Shown one piece after another: positions 1-12,000 of a stretch of 43,765 bases of DNA (the first letter of the stretch is position 1; each line of letters begins with the position of its first letter). The translations under genes and the position numbers were made by a program. The stretch comes from Ectocarpus siliculosus (lineage: Eukaryota > Sar > Phaeophyceae > Ectocarpales > Ectocarpaceae): assembly GCA_000310025.1 (NCBI GenBank), contig FN649735.1:811338-855102 (forward strand), given 5' to 3'. The notes beneath the pieces are model-generated. The model was not told the origin of the DNA. It worked only from the letters and a program-made list of their open reading frames with translations, and did no database searches.

Positions 1-240
1 GGGGTTCTTTAGGGCCAAATGTTTTTTCCGGCCATTTTCAACCCCCCAAAAAAACCCCTGGCCCAAATTTTTCCCTTGGGGGGAAAGGGCCCGGCCCCTT
101 GCCCAAAAAAAGGGGTAGGGGATTCATTCCTCCCATTTTTTTTTCCCAGGGAATTTCCCCCCCCTCCCCCCTTTTTTGTTAACCCCCCCCCCCCCCCCCC
201 CCCCGAAAAAACGGGAAACGGTTGTGTGTTACGAGCGCAC
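1..240. other. Low-quality, homopolymer-rich window end
   Basis: The first 240 bases are dominated by runs of G, C, A and T, including a C run of more than 20 near 183-204, unlike the rest of the window. Both strands show open frames here only because of the runs. This looks like an error-prone contig end, and I assign no gene. Confidence 0.6.
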
Positions 241-1459
241 TTCGTCACACTCTTGAAAAATAAATGGTACGCACCAACAACACCGATTCTACCACAACAT
301 CAGCTACCCGTGTCTACTGTAACGCCACTCACAAAACGCGCCGAATGCGCGTAGGAAGCTCCGTCCACACAAGCAGACCTCGGGGGCGCTGAAAAACAGC
401 TAACGAAATCAGCCGCCGCCCGTTAGTAGAGGGAAGCGCAGATGGTGGTGGGGGGGGGGGGGGCGACGACCGCGCAGCCCCCATGCCCCCCTTGAAGCAC
501 CTCTCCCATCAGCCATGAACTCATGAAAAAGCACGACGTTTCACCTTCTCTTCAGTCTTCTTCTTTCAAAGCCTAAACACGTTTCCAAAAAATCGCATCC
601 CAGCAGACAGCAAGCTACTTCATACCTGCCTCTCGTGGAATTTGGACATGCCGCTAGCCTGACTCAACCAACAACGCCTCGCACAAAAAACTAAACAAAA
701 CACGGAATGAGCAATGACCAACGGCTATCTATCCCTGCTGGTTGCCGTGGCCGAAGACGAGCGACGTTTGTGGGAGGGGGACCGGGGCCGGCGTGGGAAG
801 CATTCGGTCCATTTTCTTTTCTCGCCCTTCTTTTGCCACATCCGGAGGCGCGATGGGACAGGACGAAAAACTCAAACGGGCGAGGTGTGAGCCCACACAC
901 ACAACCATTGCGCGTGGAGGTACCGAGGTCGCCTCGCCACAGACCAGTGGTAGTGGTACTGCTTGCCGCAGCTCCTGCGGCTTCGTCTGCGGACGCGTTG
1001 GCAGCAGGAAGAGCCATCGACGAGCTGTTGGCGGCTGACGATGATTCTCGAACCAATTTCTTGGCTCAGCTCTCCAATCAAATCAGCGGCTGGCCGTGCG
1101 GCCCCCCCGGGGGGCGGGGGGGGCAGAAACACTCCGCCAGCCCACACGTGAAGATGCAACAGAAGGTGCGTCGCAGGCAGAAGCACAGATCGTGGATGGG
1201 ACCGCAGCAGCAGCACAAGCCTAGCGCTAGGCCGGGAGTTTGAAGGACCGGCGCGTGCGTGCGTCCGGCAGTCGTTTTTTGCAAAAAACAAAACGAAACA
1301 GGTGCAGAGCAAAACGCAAACGAGACGGCACGGGGGTGCGGAGTTGAACGTCTGATTTCGCGGATACAGAGACGCGAGAGAAGCGAAGAAGGCATCTTTC
1401 CCTCCGGGTGAACAATCTCACGGGGGATAGAGCAGACAAAAAGGGGCAAGACATAGCAG
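241..1459. other. Unassigned region with one weak plus-strand coding candidate
   Basis: No recognised gene. A plus-strand open frame at 707-1243 contains a stretch (about 935-1090) that reads like protein: a hydrophobic Ala/Val-rich segment, then an acidic helix-like stretch with DELLAADDDSR. The minus strand is also open here, so the frame alone proves little. It could be an upstream exon of the candidate gene ending at 1764, but I found no convincing splice link. Confidence 0.25.
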
Positions 1460-1764
1460 TTGAGCCCAGACTTACCGGCACTCTCAGCAACAACAAATCC
1501 CGAACCTGCAGTGCACACATACGTGAGTTAAGTGCCTGACGTAATAGTGCATTTTTAGTCCATTTTCCTGCGCAGGTGGTGTGCGAGTGCTCCTCAGAAA
1601 CTCTCAATGCGTGCTCCGTGTCAATCCCGTTTCTTCAACAACAAAACCCAAAGCCGTCCTATGAGGGTCGACCAACACGTCGTCTGTCTTCCGCAAGTGG
1701 ACAAGTTGGAGCCCAGGTGGTCCTCCCCCATGCCTACAATACCTACTTTGAGATCAGTGTCTAG
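1460..1764 (+). CDS. Candidate terminal exon(s) of an unrecognised plus-strand gene
   Basis: A short frame ends at 1522 at a good donor (GTGAGT at 1523). It resumes in the same phase after a pyrimidine-rich acceptor ending at 1575 and runs 63 codons (1576-1764) to a TAG. The implied intron is only 53 bp. The joined peptide ends in a Tyr-rich tail (HAYNTYFEISV). No domain is recognised and the start is not found. Alternatively this is chance open sequence in a GC-rich stretch; transcript evidence would be needed for more than a tentative call. Confidence 0.3.
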
Positions 1765-1913
1765 GGGTGACGGGTGTTGGTTGTGGGTATGGGTTGAGAA
1801 GCCCCCCTCTCTACTTCACGTAAAAACACTTAATCTCCTCCTCGGGAAGGCGGTCCACCGAGATGGTGCTCGACGTTGAACTATATCCATATGTAGCGCT
1901 CTTCGGTACTCAC

Positions 1914-2035
1914 GTGGTCCTCCCGGCCCGTGGTGTGGCCCGCCCCACCCTCCTGGCCCTCCGCCGTGCCCCCCGTGGCCTCCGCCATGCCCCCCGCCGT
2001 GCCCCCCGCCGGGACCACCCCCTCCGGGCCCAGGA
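1914..2035 (-). CDS. Gly/His-rich exon (GGGH repeats), gene unknown
   Basis: Read on the minus strand, this stretch encodes a glycine/histidine/proline repeat with four His residues at 3-4 residue spacing (GGGHGGGHGGGHGGHGGG), followed by a Trp and a His pair. The His codons are a mix of CAC and CAT. It ends at a strong donor (GTGAGT, exon end 1914, phase 1). A pyrimidine-rich tract lies just upstream, with a possible acceptor near 2022. Such repeats occur in metal-binding or cell-wall proteins, but nothing else of the gene is identified. The opposite strand is also GC-rich and open. Confidence 0.4.
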
Positions 2036-2099
2036 GTAGGGACAGAAGAACAGGCAGGGGGGGGGGTGGAGGGGGGGGGGTAAACGGCGGGTAAATTTT

Positions 2100-5000
2100 A
2101 TTTCGTTTAAGCCCAATGCGTTCCTCGAAGATGGGAATGTGCTTGTATTAAGCCCGATGCGTTCCTGGAAGACTCGTTACGTGTGGTTAGATAGGGTTTG
2201 AGGCGGCGAGGACGGTAGTGTGTGTGAGAAAGGTGTAATCGTGTTTCGCATGCCGAAAAGTGGTACAGGCAGAACAGGGAAACCTTTTTCGAACCACGTT
2301 TTTGACAAAAGCAGGAAGCAACGATTGGCCATCTGCGATTGGTCCTGTGATAACAGCAAACGCTCCCTCCTCTGGAGGACGCGTGGCGTGGTCAATGGTC
2401 TAACAAACGACGCCTAGGTCAACTGTTATATCCCAGTATAACTATCGTCTTCTCCTGGCCGTGCCGTGCCTCAAACTTCTCTCGGTATGGACCTGCTACT
2501 TTCCCCAGTTCCGTCATGTACATTTCTCTCGTCTTTTCTTGAAAAGGACGTTCTGCAGCTGCATCAACCCGATCTTCACACCCGGACCCGTTTAAGCAAT
2601 TGAACTTGCTGTCGTCTTCGTCTACATACCTTCCTGAATATCCGTATATGTTCTCGAAGGTCATTGTCCCAAGTCCGAAATTTGACCTTCAACGTTTGTT
2701 CCTGCATCCTGCAAGTACTCCATTCATTCTAGCCCTTCGTTCACTCATTTCGTAGATTTCTAGACCTTCCTGTTCCATAGTTTCCTTTCGTAGATTCACG
2801 TCTTATTTCTCGGCAAGAAGCATCTGCTATCTCTTCCTTGAGCCCCTCTAGGCATCCCATTGCCAACGCAACACATTCGTCGATATCGACCCCGCTCCAC
2901 GCTTCCTCTGCACGCTCTCTTCACTCTGTGGGCTGTCTAACAACCCCTCGCCTCGCCCACTTCGCCTCCCAAGCTTTTGTGGCGGTCGCTCCTCTCCCAT
3001 ATCTGCCATGTCGTATTGCCATTACTGTCATTGTATCTCTTCCCGTTCGTAGGGATTGGAGCCCCGAATTCTGCCCCTACTGCCGCGTTCTTTGTGCGCT
3101 TGGAACATTCCAGAATTATCTTCGCTGCTTTCATCAAACTCTTGTAGCCGTCGGGACCATGGGGCTAGCTAGATTCCAGCCAAAACACCGCTGTACAGCG
3201 GCAGGAGTTCGCTGAAAAGAAGCATCGCACAGGAGCTTAGAAGAGTACAGCCGGCGCGTACTGCCCGCACACGACTACCGGCAAACGTAACAAAATTCAG
3301 CTGCCACGTACTTCCACCACGAACAAACGAAAGCGAGAGGAAAAAAAGACACGATTGTCACAGGCGTCCCGCATCTGACGCGGGAACCCCAAGCCACCGC
3401 CGCACCCTTCGTTCGACGCCTTGTTGCCCCGTTGCGTGCCTAACGAACATAAGATACCTTCCAAGGTCTGCTCGAACCGCGCGCGGAGCGTTTTTACAGC
3501 GGCAAGCAGCTACAATTTTGCAGACCCGCTGGTGTTGTGCTGTCTGCCGAGCATGGCACTGCTTTCACCTTTGTGCTAGCTAGGCCCTGGGCTAGAAACG
3601 AGGGCTTGGAGGGAGGGTGCGTCCGCACGGCATGGTGTGTGTGTAGCTTGGCAAGGGGCCTGCTGCGCCAATGAAGGCAAGAACACAACGAAAATGCTCA
3701 TAATTTGCTCGGTGTGCATCATTCTTGTCACTGTAGGTGTGCAGCAGCTGCACTACGCGGCAGCAGTGGCCGTCGAGTCGAGACTCCGGATCACGCCAAA
3801 GGTGTTCTGGCTTTCACGAGTCGCGCCCTCGGTCTACTGCTGTATACGGAAAGCAGAAGCGACTGCTGCGTGCATACACTGCTGCTGTCGCCAGACGAGG
3901 AGAAGCTCTGTTCCCAGAGAAAAAACACCTGCAGCTGATCGTTAATAGCTAATAGTCCACATAGGCAGGCACGTGCGTATTAGCAAGAGAGGCGCCGATA
4001 CCGGCCCGCAAATAATGACTGCTGCTCCTACACATATCATCGGTTCTTTCAGCCTGATCGATGCCGGTGTGGGGAGTATTTAAGATTTAGTGCTGGGTAT
4101 GCATCAACCCTCATACGCAAGACATACAGGGGGGTGCTCGGCGCTGAGGGTGTGGCACTCTCGCTTGTTTCTCCTCACGCTCTTGAAGCGTGCCTCATGC
4201 GAGTGGGCCAGGTAGGAACCCCGACCTTCTGCTGCAACTTTTGAGGGTCCCTCGGTGTGTACCGCAGATTGGTAGACTGACTCCTCGGGGCCATCCGTGC
4301 AGTGCACGCACTGCGCGTCGCAACAAGAGTGGCGGCCCGATCTCTCGCATAGACAGGACAACGATTCTCCTGCAATGTGCTCGGTTGTTTAGAGAACATG
4401 ATGATCACAATCACACAGCACACAGCAGCAGTGCATGTTCTCATCTGTTTTCTGCTGTGAGCGCGAGCGAGCGGGGTTGCGGAACAATTGATGAAAACAA
4501 ACACCGGACATGTCCTCTCTGCCGGCTCATATATAGACGAGAGGACCTCATCAGGACATAGAGCATTGTTTGCTGGCACCTCGAGGTGCACCCAGCTCCG
4601 TGGTTTGAAGCCAGCAATACTCGATCGCGTAAGTAAAGGAGCACCCCACGGCTGCACGGTTTCACGCTTAGCGACCGACTGGCACGCTGGGGGCTTGGCT
4701 ATGCAGTCTAGTCTATCCACCCGCTACATGTATTTGTAAGGAACAAAGCGCGCACCCATGGCACGGAGGCGCCATGAGAAAGATAAATACGAAGCCGGGG
4801 CAATGGACTTTCTGTCTGCAAGTGTCTCTTCGGGGCTGGACGTCCTTAAGTGCTGGTGTGCGTACAACGGGCAAGCAACGTTCTCTTCTACATATATGTA
4901 TCTGCAGAAAGCACATGGAGCGAGCACCGAGACGTGTGCATTGGCACTCTTTCTCACCAGGCATTGCGCTGTTGTCGTTTGGTCCTTCAACTCCTTGAGA

Positions 5001-5343
5001 TATCCTCTCTCTGCTGTCCGAGGCGACCTCCCTGTTGTTAGAAGTGACCAGATTCTCGAAGCTTGTGGGCGTTAATGCGCAGGAACCGCGCACGCTGAAA
5101 GCTGAATGCTGAAGCGATGGTTGGATGCGTTGGATGGTTGCCGGGAGGGAGATACAAGTACGCCTTGTTCTACGGAGATCTGGGAGATCTGGAACACAGT
5201 TTTGGGAGATTGCGCATGAACACGTTCTGGTAACTGCTGAAGATTGGTTGCATAGGTAGCCTGTATCCTCTCCTACTCGTTCTGTCTCCCTCCGTTTCTT
5301 TTACTGCGGTGGTGGGCTCGCCAACAACTCCCCTTCTGCCAGC
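2100..5343. other. Unassigned 3.2 kb region
   Basis: No gene is recognised. Minus-strand frames at 2419-2664 and 2937-3137 have protein-like composition (an acidic stretch, then a Lys-rich stretch) but no start, splice context or family resemblance; they could be remnants of a decayed gene. A plus-strand frame at 3637-3945 has a hydrophobic stretch starting at the Met codon near 3694 that would pass as a signal or membrane segment, again without support. The many 60-180-codon frames at 4100-5090 occur on both strands and look random. Confidence 0.4.
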
Positions 5344-8300
5344 ATGGAAGGGAAAAAGGCTTCATGTAGGAAACTTGACGTTGATGTTGATGGTCACAAC
5401 GACGGGTTCTCTTTTCCTGTTCCGCGGTCCAGGTCCCGGCATCCTTCACGAGCCGGTATCGCCGTCCAAGACGGGGAAAATCTTCTCCGCTTGTACACCT
5501 CAGCGGGAGGAAAAGCTTGGCGAACTAGCCTAGGATGGCCAGCTGTAAGTGACTGCATGCCTAGGAGAACCAGCGCAGGGACTAGCCGATCGGTCTCACC
5601 CCGCCCCACATCGCGGAATCCTTTTGGCGAGAAGGCTGTATCCAACGACGGCGACCGACCGGCAGTTGCCGCGGCATCCGCAGCGGTAGCGGTCGGCGCG
5701 ACCCCCTCCATATCCCACCTCACACCTTGCCGCGGCGGCGGCTCCCCTGGTAATCCCTTCGCCCCAGCACTAGAGGAGGGGCAACCAAAAAGAAGAAGCC
5801 GCTCGCCTATCAACCCGTTTTCCCCGCCGATAGATGTTCTGCGAGCTGCTTCGGACGAGCTGCTAGCGCCAGGTGCCTCGCAAACTCCTTCACAATCGAC
5901 TGCTGCTGCCGCTGCTGCTGCCGCTACTGCTGGTGGCGGTACCAGGCCGAGAGCTGCAGAGATGATAGAGCCACCTCCTGACATCGATCTTTGTGCTCGA
6001 CCCGCTGAATCGCAGCAGCGAAGGGCAACGGAGAGACTACCAGCACGGCAACCCCTGCGAAGCGCGTCTCCGTCAAGCGCAGCAAGTGACACGGGTAGCT
6101 TGTTGCGACGTAGGTCCCGATCCCCTAATCCCCCACCAGCCACATCTACGCGACGGACCATGCTGGACCCACCTCGAAAGAAGGATTGGACACCTTCCGA
6201 CTCTAGAGCAGAGTGGTTCGGTGTTTCACTGGGGACAGGCGGGCGGGTGACCGAGCTAAAGCTGGTCGACAACGGCCTCGTCGGCACCCTTCCGAATGCT
6301 CTGGGTGGCCTGGAGATGTTGCGCTATCTTCATCTCGGTCGTAATACCCTATCAGGTTGGTCAGTTGGTTGGCTACCAGCAGAATTCAGCCCATGAGCCA
6401 ACCCCGGCTTTGCAGCAAGACCTCGTATCGGTGCCCAGTGATCGACAAATTCAAGACAAGGCGAAAGAATAGACATGCTTGTTCTAAAGCAAAGCTTATC
6501 ATGAACAAGCGGTTGTCTTACTCTGAAAACAAGGGACCTTCGAACGCAAGTTCAGCGATTGGCTGAAACGGGATGCGTTTCAACCCCTGTTGCCCAATCC
6601 CATCCCCTGCTTACTCTCCCCCGACCGGCCCCACTCGAAAAGGGACTATTCCAAGCGGCCTCTCGAGCCTCTGGGCCCTCGAGTGGCTCAACCTTAGCGA
6701 AAACGTTCTTACGGGACCGGTGCCGGGGTCTCTGTCCAGTCTTAGCAGATTGGTGGAGCTGAACCTCAGCGCCAACCGCCTTACTGGCCCTCTGCCGCCA
6801 GAGCTCTGCGGCATGGCGTCCCTTGTTTGTCTCCAGCTCTCGAAGAACGACCTGGAAGGCTTTCTACCGGCTGAGGTATGTGTCATTCCACCTTTGGTCT
6901 AGTTTTGTTTTACTCACGCTCGATGTACCTGTGCATATTTTTGGTCCGTTGGCCTGGAAACGCGCTAGAATCAAACTGTGCGCACACCCAAGAACTAACC
7001 CGTCTAGCTGTGGCTTACCCACAGTTCACTGGCTCCCGACCGTGAAGGCTACTCCAATTGTAGATCAAGTGTTCTTCGGTCTCCAAGTTTCGAACCACAG
7101 CCAGGGTTTTCACTCTTGTAAGGTTGTTCTATGGAGTAGTACTTCGTGGGGTGAGGTTGTTAGAATACCTGCTGGCGAAAGTAGCACACAGGGCGGCGCG
7201 CACGGAATGCACTATTGAATGCTTTCAGTTCTACGCCTCTGTCCTTCGTTATTCAGAGATGGGAAGGGCAGTCCAAACTGAAAGGCATGCATGCACGCAG
7301 AGAAGAATTGACGCCCAGTTGTTGCAGCCTCACATCATCGGAGCATCGAAGATGCGCTGCGCATACTATGGTACAGTAGTACAGTGTGAGCCGGTGATGT
7401 CCTTTCGATGTGAGGCTGTGATCATGACTACGCGCACAAAGGTTTTCTCCACCAAAGGGCAGACTTGTGGTTCGATGACGTCTGGGCCTATGGTAGGGTC
7501 CACCTAGCCCACGGATAATTACTCCCTAGGCATACAAGTTGTTTGAGCTGCATCGTTTTACATGGTAGCTCACGCCGCCCGAGCATCACTCCAAATTCTT
7601 CTGCGAAAACCCTAAAACCAATATATCCCTATATTCCAAGAAGACGGCGACTTCTGTATATCGCGACCAAGGTCTCTCACTCCCACGTGGAATTTCTCTC
7701 ATTCTTATACTCCCCACACCATCACCACAATGTCGTTGTCATCGTCGTTACCTTTCAAGATTTCAGAGCTAACCTCACTGGTAACCCTGTGTCTGGACCA
7801 CAACCGGTTTTGCGGGCCGATTCCGCGAGGGGTAGCGGGAATGAAGGCCCTGAAGGAGCTGCGGCTGGATCACAACGTTCTCACGGGTGAATGGATATCT
7901 CAACCTAGCCCATTACCGAAGCAACAATCCTGCCTTTGGTTGGTTCTTTTTACCGAATCCAAGCGGATTTGTTGGATCAGATAAACCCGCCGGAGAGGTT
8001 CTGCTGGAGGTTGGAATCGTCCTTTTACTTATTCATTTTTTCCCGAAGAACGTATCGGCTATGTGTACTCCGAGTAGCTTTGCACGTCCCCGTCGTCGCT
8101 CTTTTGAATGCCTCCTTCTTCAACCTTGTGCCGATCCGGGCTACACTATCCTCACGCGAGCGAGTTGCGGTCGAGGACAGTCAATACCAGTGGCGACAAC
8201 GTTGGTGCGTACAGAGAGCAATACCAAGCAACTGCGGAAGTATTCGACACAACCCCGTCTCAAGCGCTCAACGATGTAGGCGTTGAAATACCTCTGGTTG

Positions 8301-8555
8301 TTCGCGTTGGACACAATCTCGTTCGACTAACAGGAAGACTGCTTCAATATTAGCACAGGTTAACCACACGATCCCCTCCTCCCAACACCAGGCCGGATAC
8401 CTTTGGGTATGGGCAAGATGAAGTCTCTCAAGATCTTGAGCTTGTCGAACAACCTGCTCAGAGGGTCCATGCCGGAGGGACTGATAGCAAACCTCGGCGC
8501 GACCCGGGTGCAGAAGTCTATCATGCCTGGCAACCGCCTGGCGGATGTCGACACC
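5344..8555 (+). CDS. Plant-type LRR protein with NPF-containing disordered insert, at least four exons
   Basis: Exons 5344-6355, 6643-6875, 7760-7886 and 8392-8555 join in phase (1, 0, 1, 0) and give 512 codons. Residues ~45-63 carry an LRR N-cap start (LYTSAGGKAW then GW) and residues ~283-300 carry its usual continuation (EWFGVSLGTGGRVTELKL). About 215 Pro/Ser/Ala-rich residues separate them. Tandem plant-type repeats follow (LxxLxLxxNxLxGxxP), for example LEWLNLSENVLTGPVP, with junctions falling inside repeats as in other LRR genes. The last exon ends at a strong donor (GTGAGT). A possible terminal exon is 8805-8864 (acceptor ending CCCAACAG, 19 residues to TAA). The role is likely protein recognition. 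No transmembrane segment or kinase domain is seen. The chosen ATG is the first in frame; a true start further upstream is possible. Confidence 0.75.
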
Positions 8556-9086
8556 GTGAGTTTCTCGTACTGGCAGCTTGGGTCTTACGCCCTCTAGACC
8601 CCGTTAGAGCGGCACTCGCCCTGGGACGTGGTAGAAGTGTTGAAGCGTGCGCCTTCCCACACGAAAGATCTGAAATCACGAAAATGCACGCGGTCCCCCC
8701 CCCCTCCTTCCAAATACATGACATGCGACCAATAGTATCTTCCGTATTGTTCTTTGAGCCCCCAGCGCGCACCAAGGTCAAGCCGAACTCAAACTTCCCA
8801 ACAGGCGAGTGTGGGTTTCGCCGCTTTCATGAGCATTCGTGTAGGACGGTGCGAAAACAAATAAAAAAATTCTTGACGGGATAGTTACAGGGGATATGCA
8901 TACCTAGTAAAGTAACATAGCAAATACTGCTGCTGATACAAAGCGGGTATAGAGCCAGGCACGTTCGCATCATATCCCGACTATTTAGCGCAGTGAGCTT
9001 CCCCCACGCACGAGCGAACTCCCCTGCTTTGAAGAACATCTGCACCTTCTTGCATTTTCATAAATTCATGCGCACGTGCTCAGGCA
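8556..9086. other. Gap between LRR gene and XK-related gene
   Basis: This stretch holds the possible last LRR intron and terminal exon (8805-8864), then an AT-richer spacer. No other gene is seen. Confidence 0.4.
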
Positions 9087-12000
9087 ATGCTGCTATTGAG
9101 GCGCCCCTTGCACTGCCGAGCCGACCGGTGGCTGCTAATATTCTCGCTGTTTGCGGCTTACGTGGACCTCGGGACCGACGTCGGGGCGGCGGTGACATTC
9201 TACTTAGGTAACAAGGTCGTTGATTTGCTGCAGCTGCTGCTGCTTGTGTGACTTCCGTACAACTGTTGCTGCCGCTGCCGCTGCTGCTGTATTTTTGCTG
9301 CATATTCCACCGATACTGTTGCATGCAGTAGTTGTTGCAGGTCGTTTTTTTTGCTGGTAGTTTTGTCGGGTAATTTTACGTTGGTGTCGATGTTGCTGTT
9401 GCTATTCTGAATACGAATTGCCGTCGCTGCATCATAACCATCCGCCGTCGTCCGTACACGTGAGTGTTTCATGTCCCTTTTCTGCCCGAATATCGTCTCC
9501 GACTTCGCTCAGGTCCAAACAGCAGGTGCTCTCTGTTCCTTATCAGCGGCGGCCAACAATAACAATATATCGTCTTTGCCGCTGTTTTTCTTGCTGTGTT
9601 CCGTACCACCCCGCCTAGGCTCAGACGTGTTGTCCTTCGTCCTCGCGGTGATTTTCATTGTCGTGCCCACGAGCGTCGTGGTCGCCAGCACCATGAGCGG
9701 GTCCAGAGAGCGCGATCGGAACAAGAAGATATTGCTCACCGTTCTTCAGGTGCACCCCTCATCTACGGAGCCCCTCGTGCCTCTCACCTTGGCCCTTTAC
9801 CCACTCTCAATCTGACTAGTATTCCTGTCATTTTTTCTCCCTTGACGCCACGCCGTCTGGAACCCAGCACAACACTGATAGAAGTATCCGCTCACCTTCA
9901 CCGTGAGCTGCTTATCTTCGCCTTTTACGTTCGAAGTGTGAAAAGCATCTCATGGGAACACATGACGGACGAGGAAGTATCGATAACGAGAACCCCTCCT
10001 CCATGTGTTGTCCTTTCGGCAAAAAAACTCATTCACTTTCATATACAGGAGGGGGGGTGGGGGTAGGACCAGGGGAGTATAATAGCTCGAGTTTTACAAA
10101 TCGATCCGGACTGCCATGTAGATCAAGAGGTTAGCAACGCTACGTGCTCGACCGGTCGATCTTCGCTTGTTCATACAAGAAAGACACATAAAAAAGCTAG
10201 AGTACAAACAGTGCCGGCGCTGTCACGCGATGAAGGTGGCTTTCCTTCCCTCGCATCGACCGCCCCCCCTCCTCAACCTGCAGCTTCGTCTAGTGTGGGA
10301 AGCGCGCGACGGGTTGAAGAAAAGGCGAGAGACGAGAGACTACAAGACGGCCAAGTTCGTCGAGGCGTGCTTTGAGGCTGCGCCACAGGTAAGAGGGTGG
10401 CTGCTGCACCCAGCGCATTAGCTCGCAGTCGAACAGCTTATGATCGCAAGGCGAAGGTATGGGCGATCACCACCACCACCAAGGTCAGGAAGGCAGAAGG
10501 AGGCAATTTTGTCGTATCAACAGCGGTGGCATGATGCAATGCACGTACGAGATCGTCTACATGGGGATTATATTTCGAATTCGCAGAGGGGGGATAGCTT
10601 TCTGTACCAGCTTGTGTGCAACGCAACCAAGAACTGCGCCGCTTCTCGTGTGTGCTCTTGGAGACGACTATGGTCAAGGATTCAAGAAGAAACCACTCCC
10701 TTTTGCAGATGCTGCTGCAGACCGTCGCGGTAGTGTCCCTGTGGAACGACAAGGAGACCGACAACTCGGACGCGTTCGTGGCCTTCTCGATTATGAACTC
10801 CGTCTTCTCCGTCTCGTGGGAGACCATGTCGGCTCTGGACAGGTGAAACGGCGAGCCTTCATGCTCTTTGTCTTTGAGGCTGAAGTGTACCACGTTGAGA
10901 TCTGCGAGATCGCGGAGTCAAAAGTGGGCGCCGGAAGAGGGAGAAGTGGTCCGTTCCGTAGAAAATGTGTGATGGGAGAAGCGCCAGCACGATGTGCGGC
11001 AGTGACTCGCCGCAATAGCTCTTCTATCTCAAAATAGGTACAACACGCGGTCTTCCCACCTACCATCAAGAATTTCCTCTTGCGTCTTTACACTTTACTG
11101 TAATTCTGTTGTTGAAGTTCTTGCGTCTCCCGAAATGCCGGGACTTCACCTGCGCAACACCGCCACGAATTTCTACCTGCTTGCCTCGTGTCACCCTACG
11201 TTTTGTCGCGACCTCGTTTCCAAGAGGGTGGGCGGAAGAGATGGTCGAGGAGCGGGCCAGACAGGGGACGTCGTGGCCTTGCGGAGCATCAGCTCACCGC
11301 TGGCTCGTGCTCTTGAGCCTGTGGGTCTTCCACGTGTGCGAGGCGAGTGCCATGCTACTTACATCGTCCCCCCCCCCCCCCCCCGGGGGCATGGTGCTCT
11401 CTTTGGCCGCCGCCCGCCGGACATCATTGAAGGGTTCTCGTGATTTACTGCTACAGCACTAGCTTCCTTCCTCTCGGAGGTCGCAATTTTTTCAACACAA
11501 GACCCAGCAATGCCTCAACTGTTGCTTCCACCCATTGCGTGGTACGGCAGGTCGGGTTACGGGGGTTAAGCCTCTCCATGCTTGCTCTAACGCTCCGGGG
11601 GTGGTCGGCTCTCGTGATGGCGGGTGTGTGGGGCGCGCGGGTTGGCATCGCGAAGGCAACGGAGGCGTCTGACCTCAAAACTACCAAGGTGCAAGCAGCA
11701 AGGAGTTGCGCTCTACACGACTGCAACGGAACGTGTGAGCACCATGTGCGCACTACCTGCCGCACAATATTTCCGATGTCTGGTTTTATCGCCATGGCTA
11801 TCTAAGTTAGGCACTTGACGGATGAATTGTTCTTGGTTGTGTCACTGTCGAAACGCCCAACCCACCATCAGGTTCTGATTAAAGCCCTTGCAGCATGCCT
11901 GCTCGACTCCATCTGGGACAGCAAGTCTGCCTACATCGCCGCATCGGTATGCACTTTGCTTGAGGTGAGTGTTTGTGTCACCGTGGAGGTCGCGTTTCCC

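Noticed and set aside
4175-4720. Minus-strand frame of 181 codons
   Set aside because: Overlapped by plus-strand frames of similar length, no motif or splice context.
5394-6287. Minus-strand open frame of 297 codons
   Set aside because: It is antisense to the LRR gene's first exon; the plus strand has the LRR cap, NPF motifs and matching splice phases.
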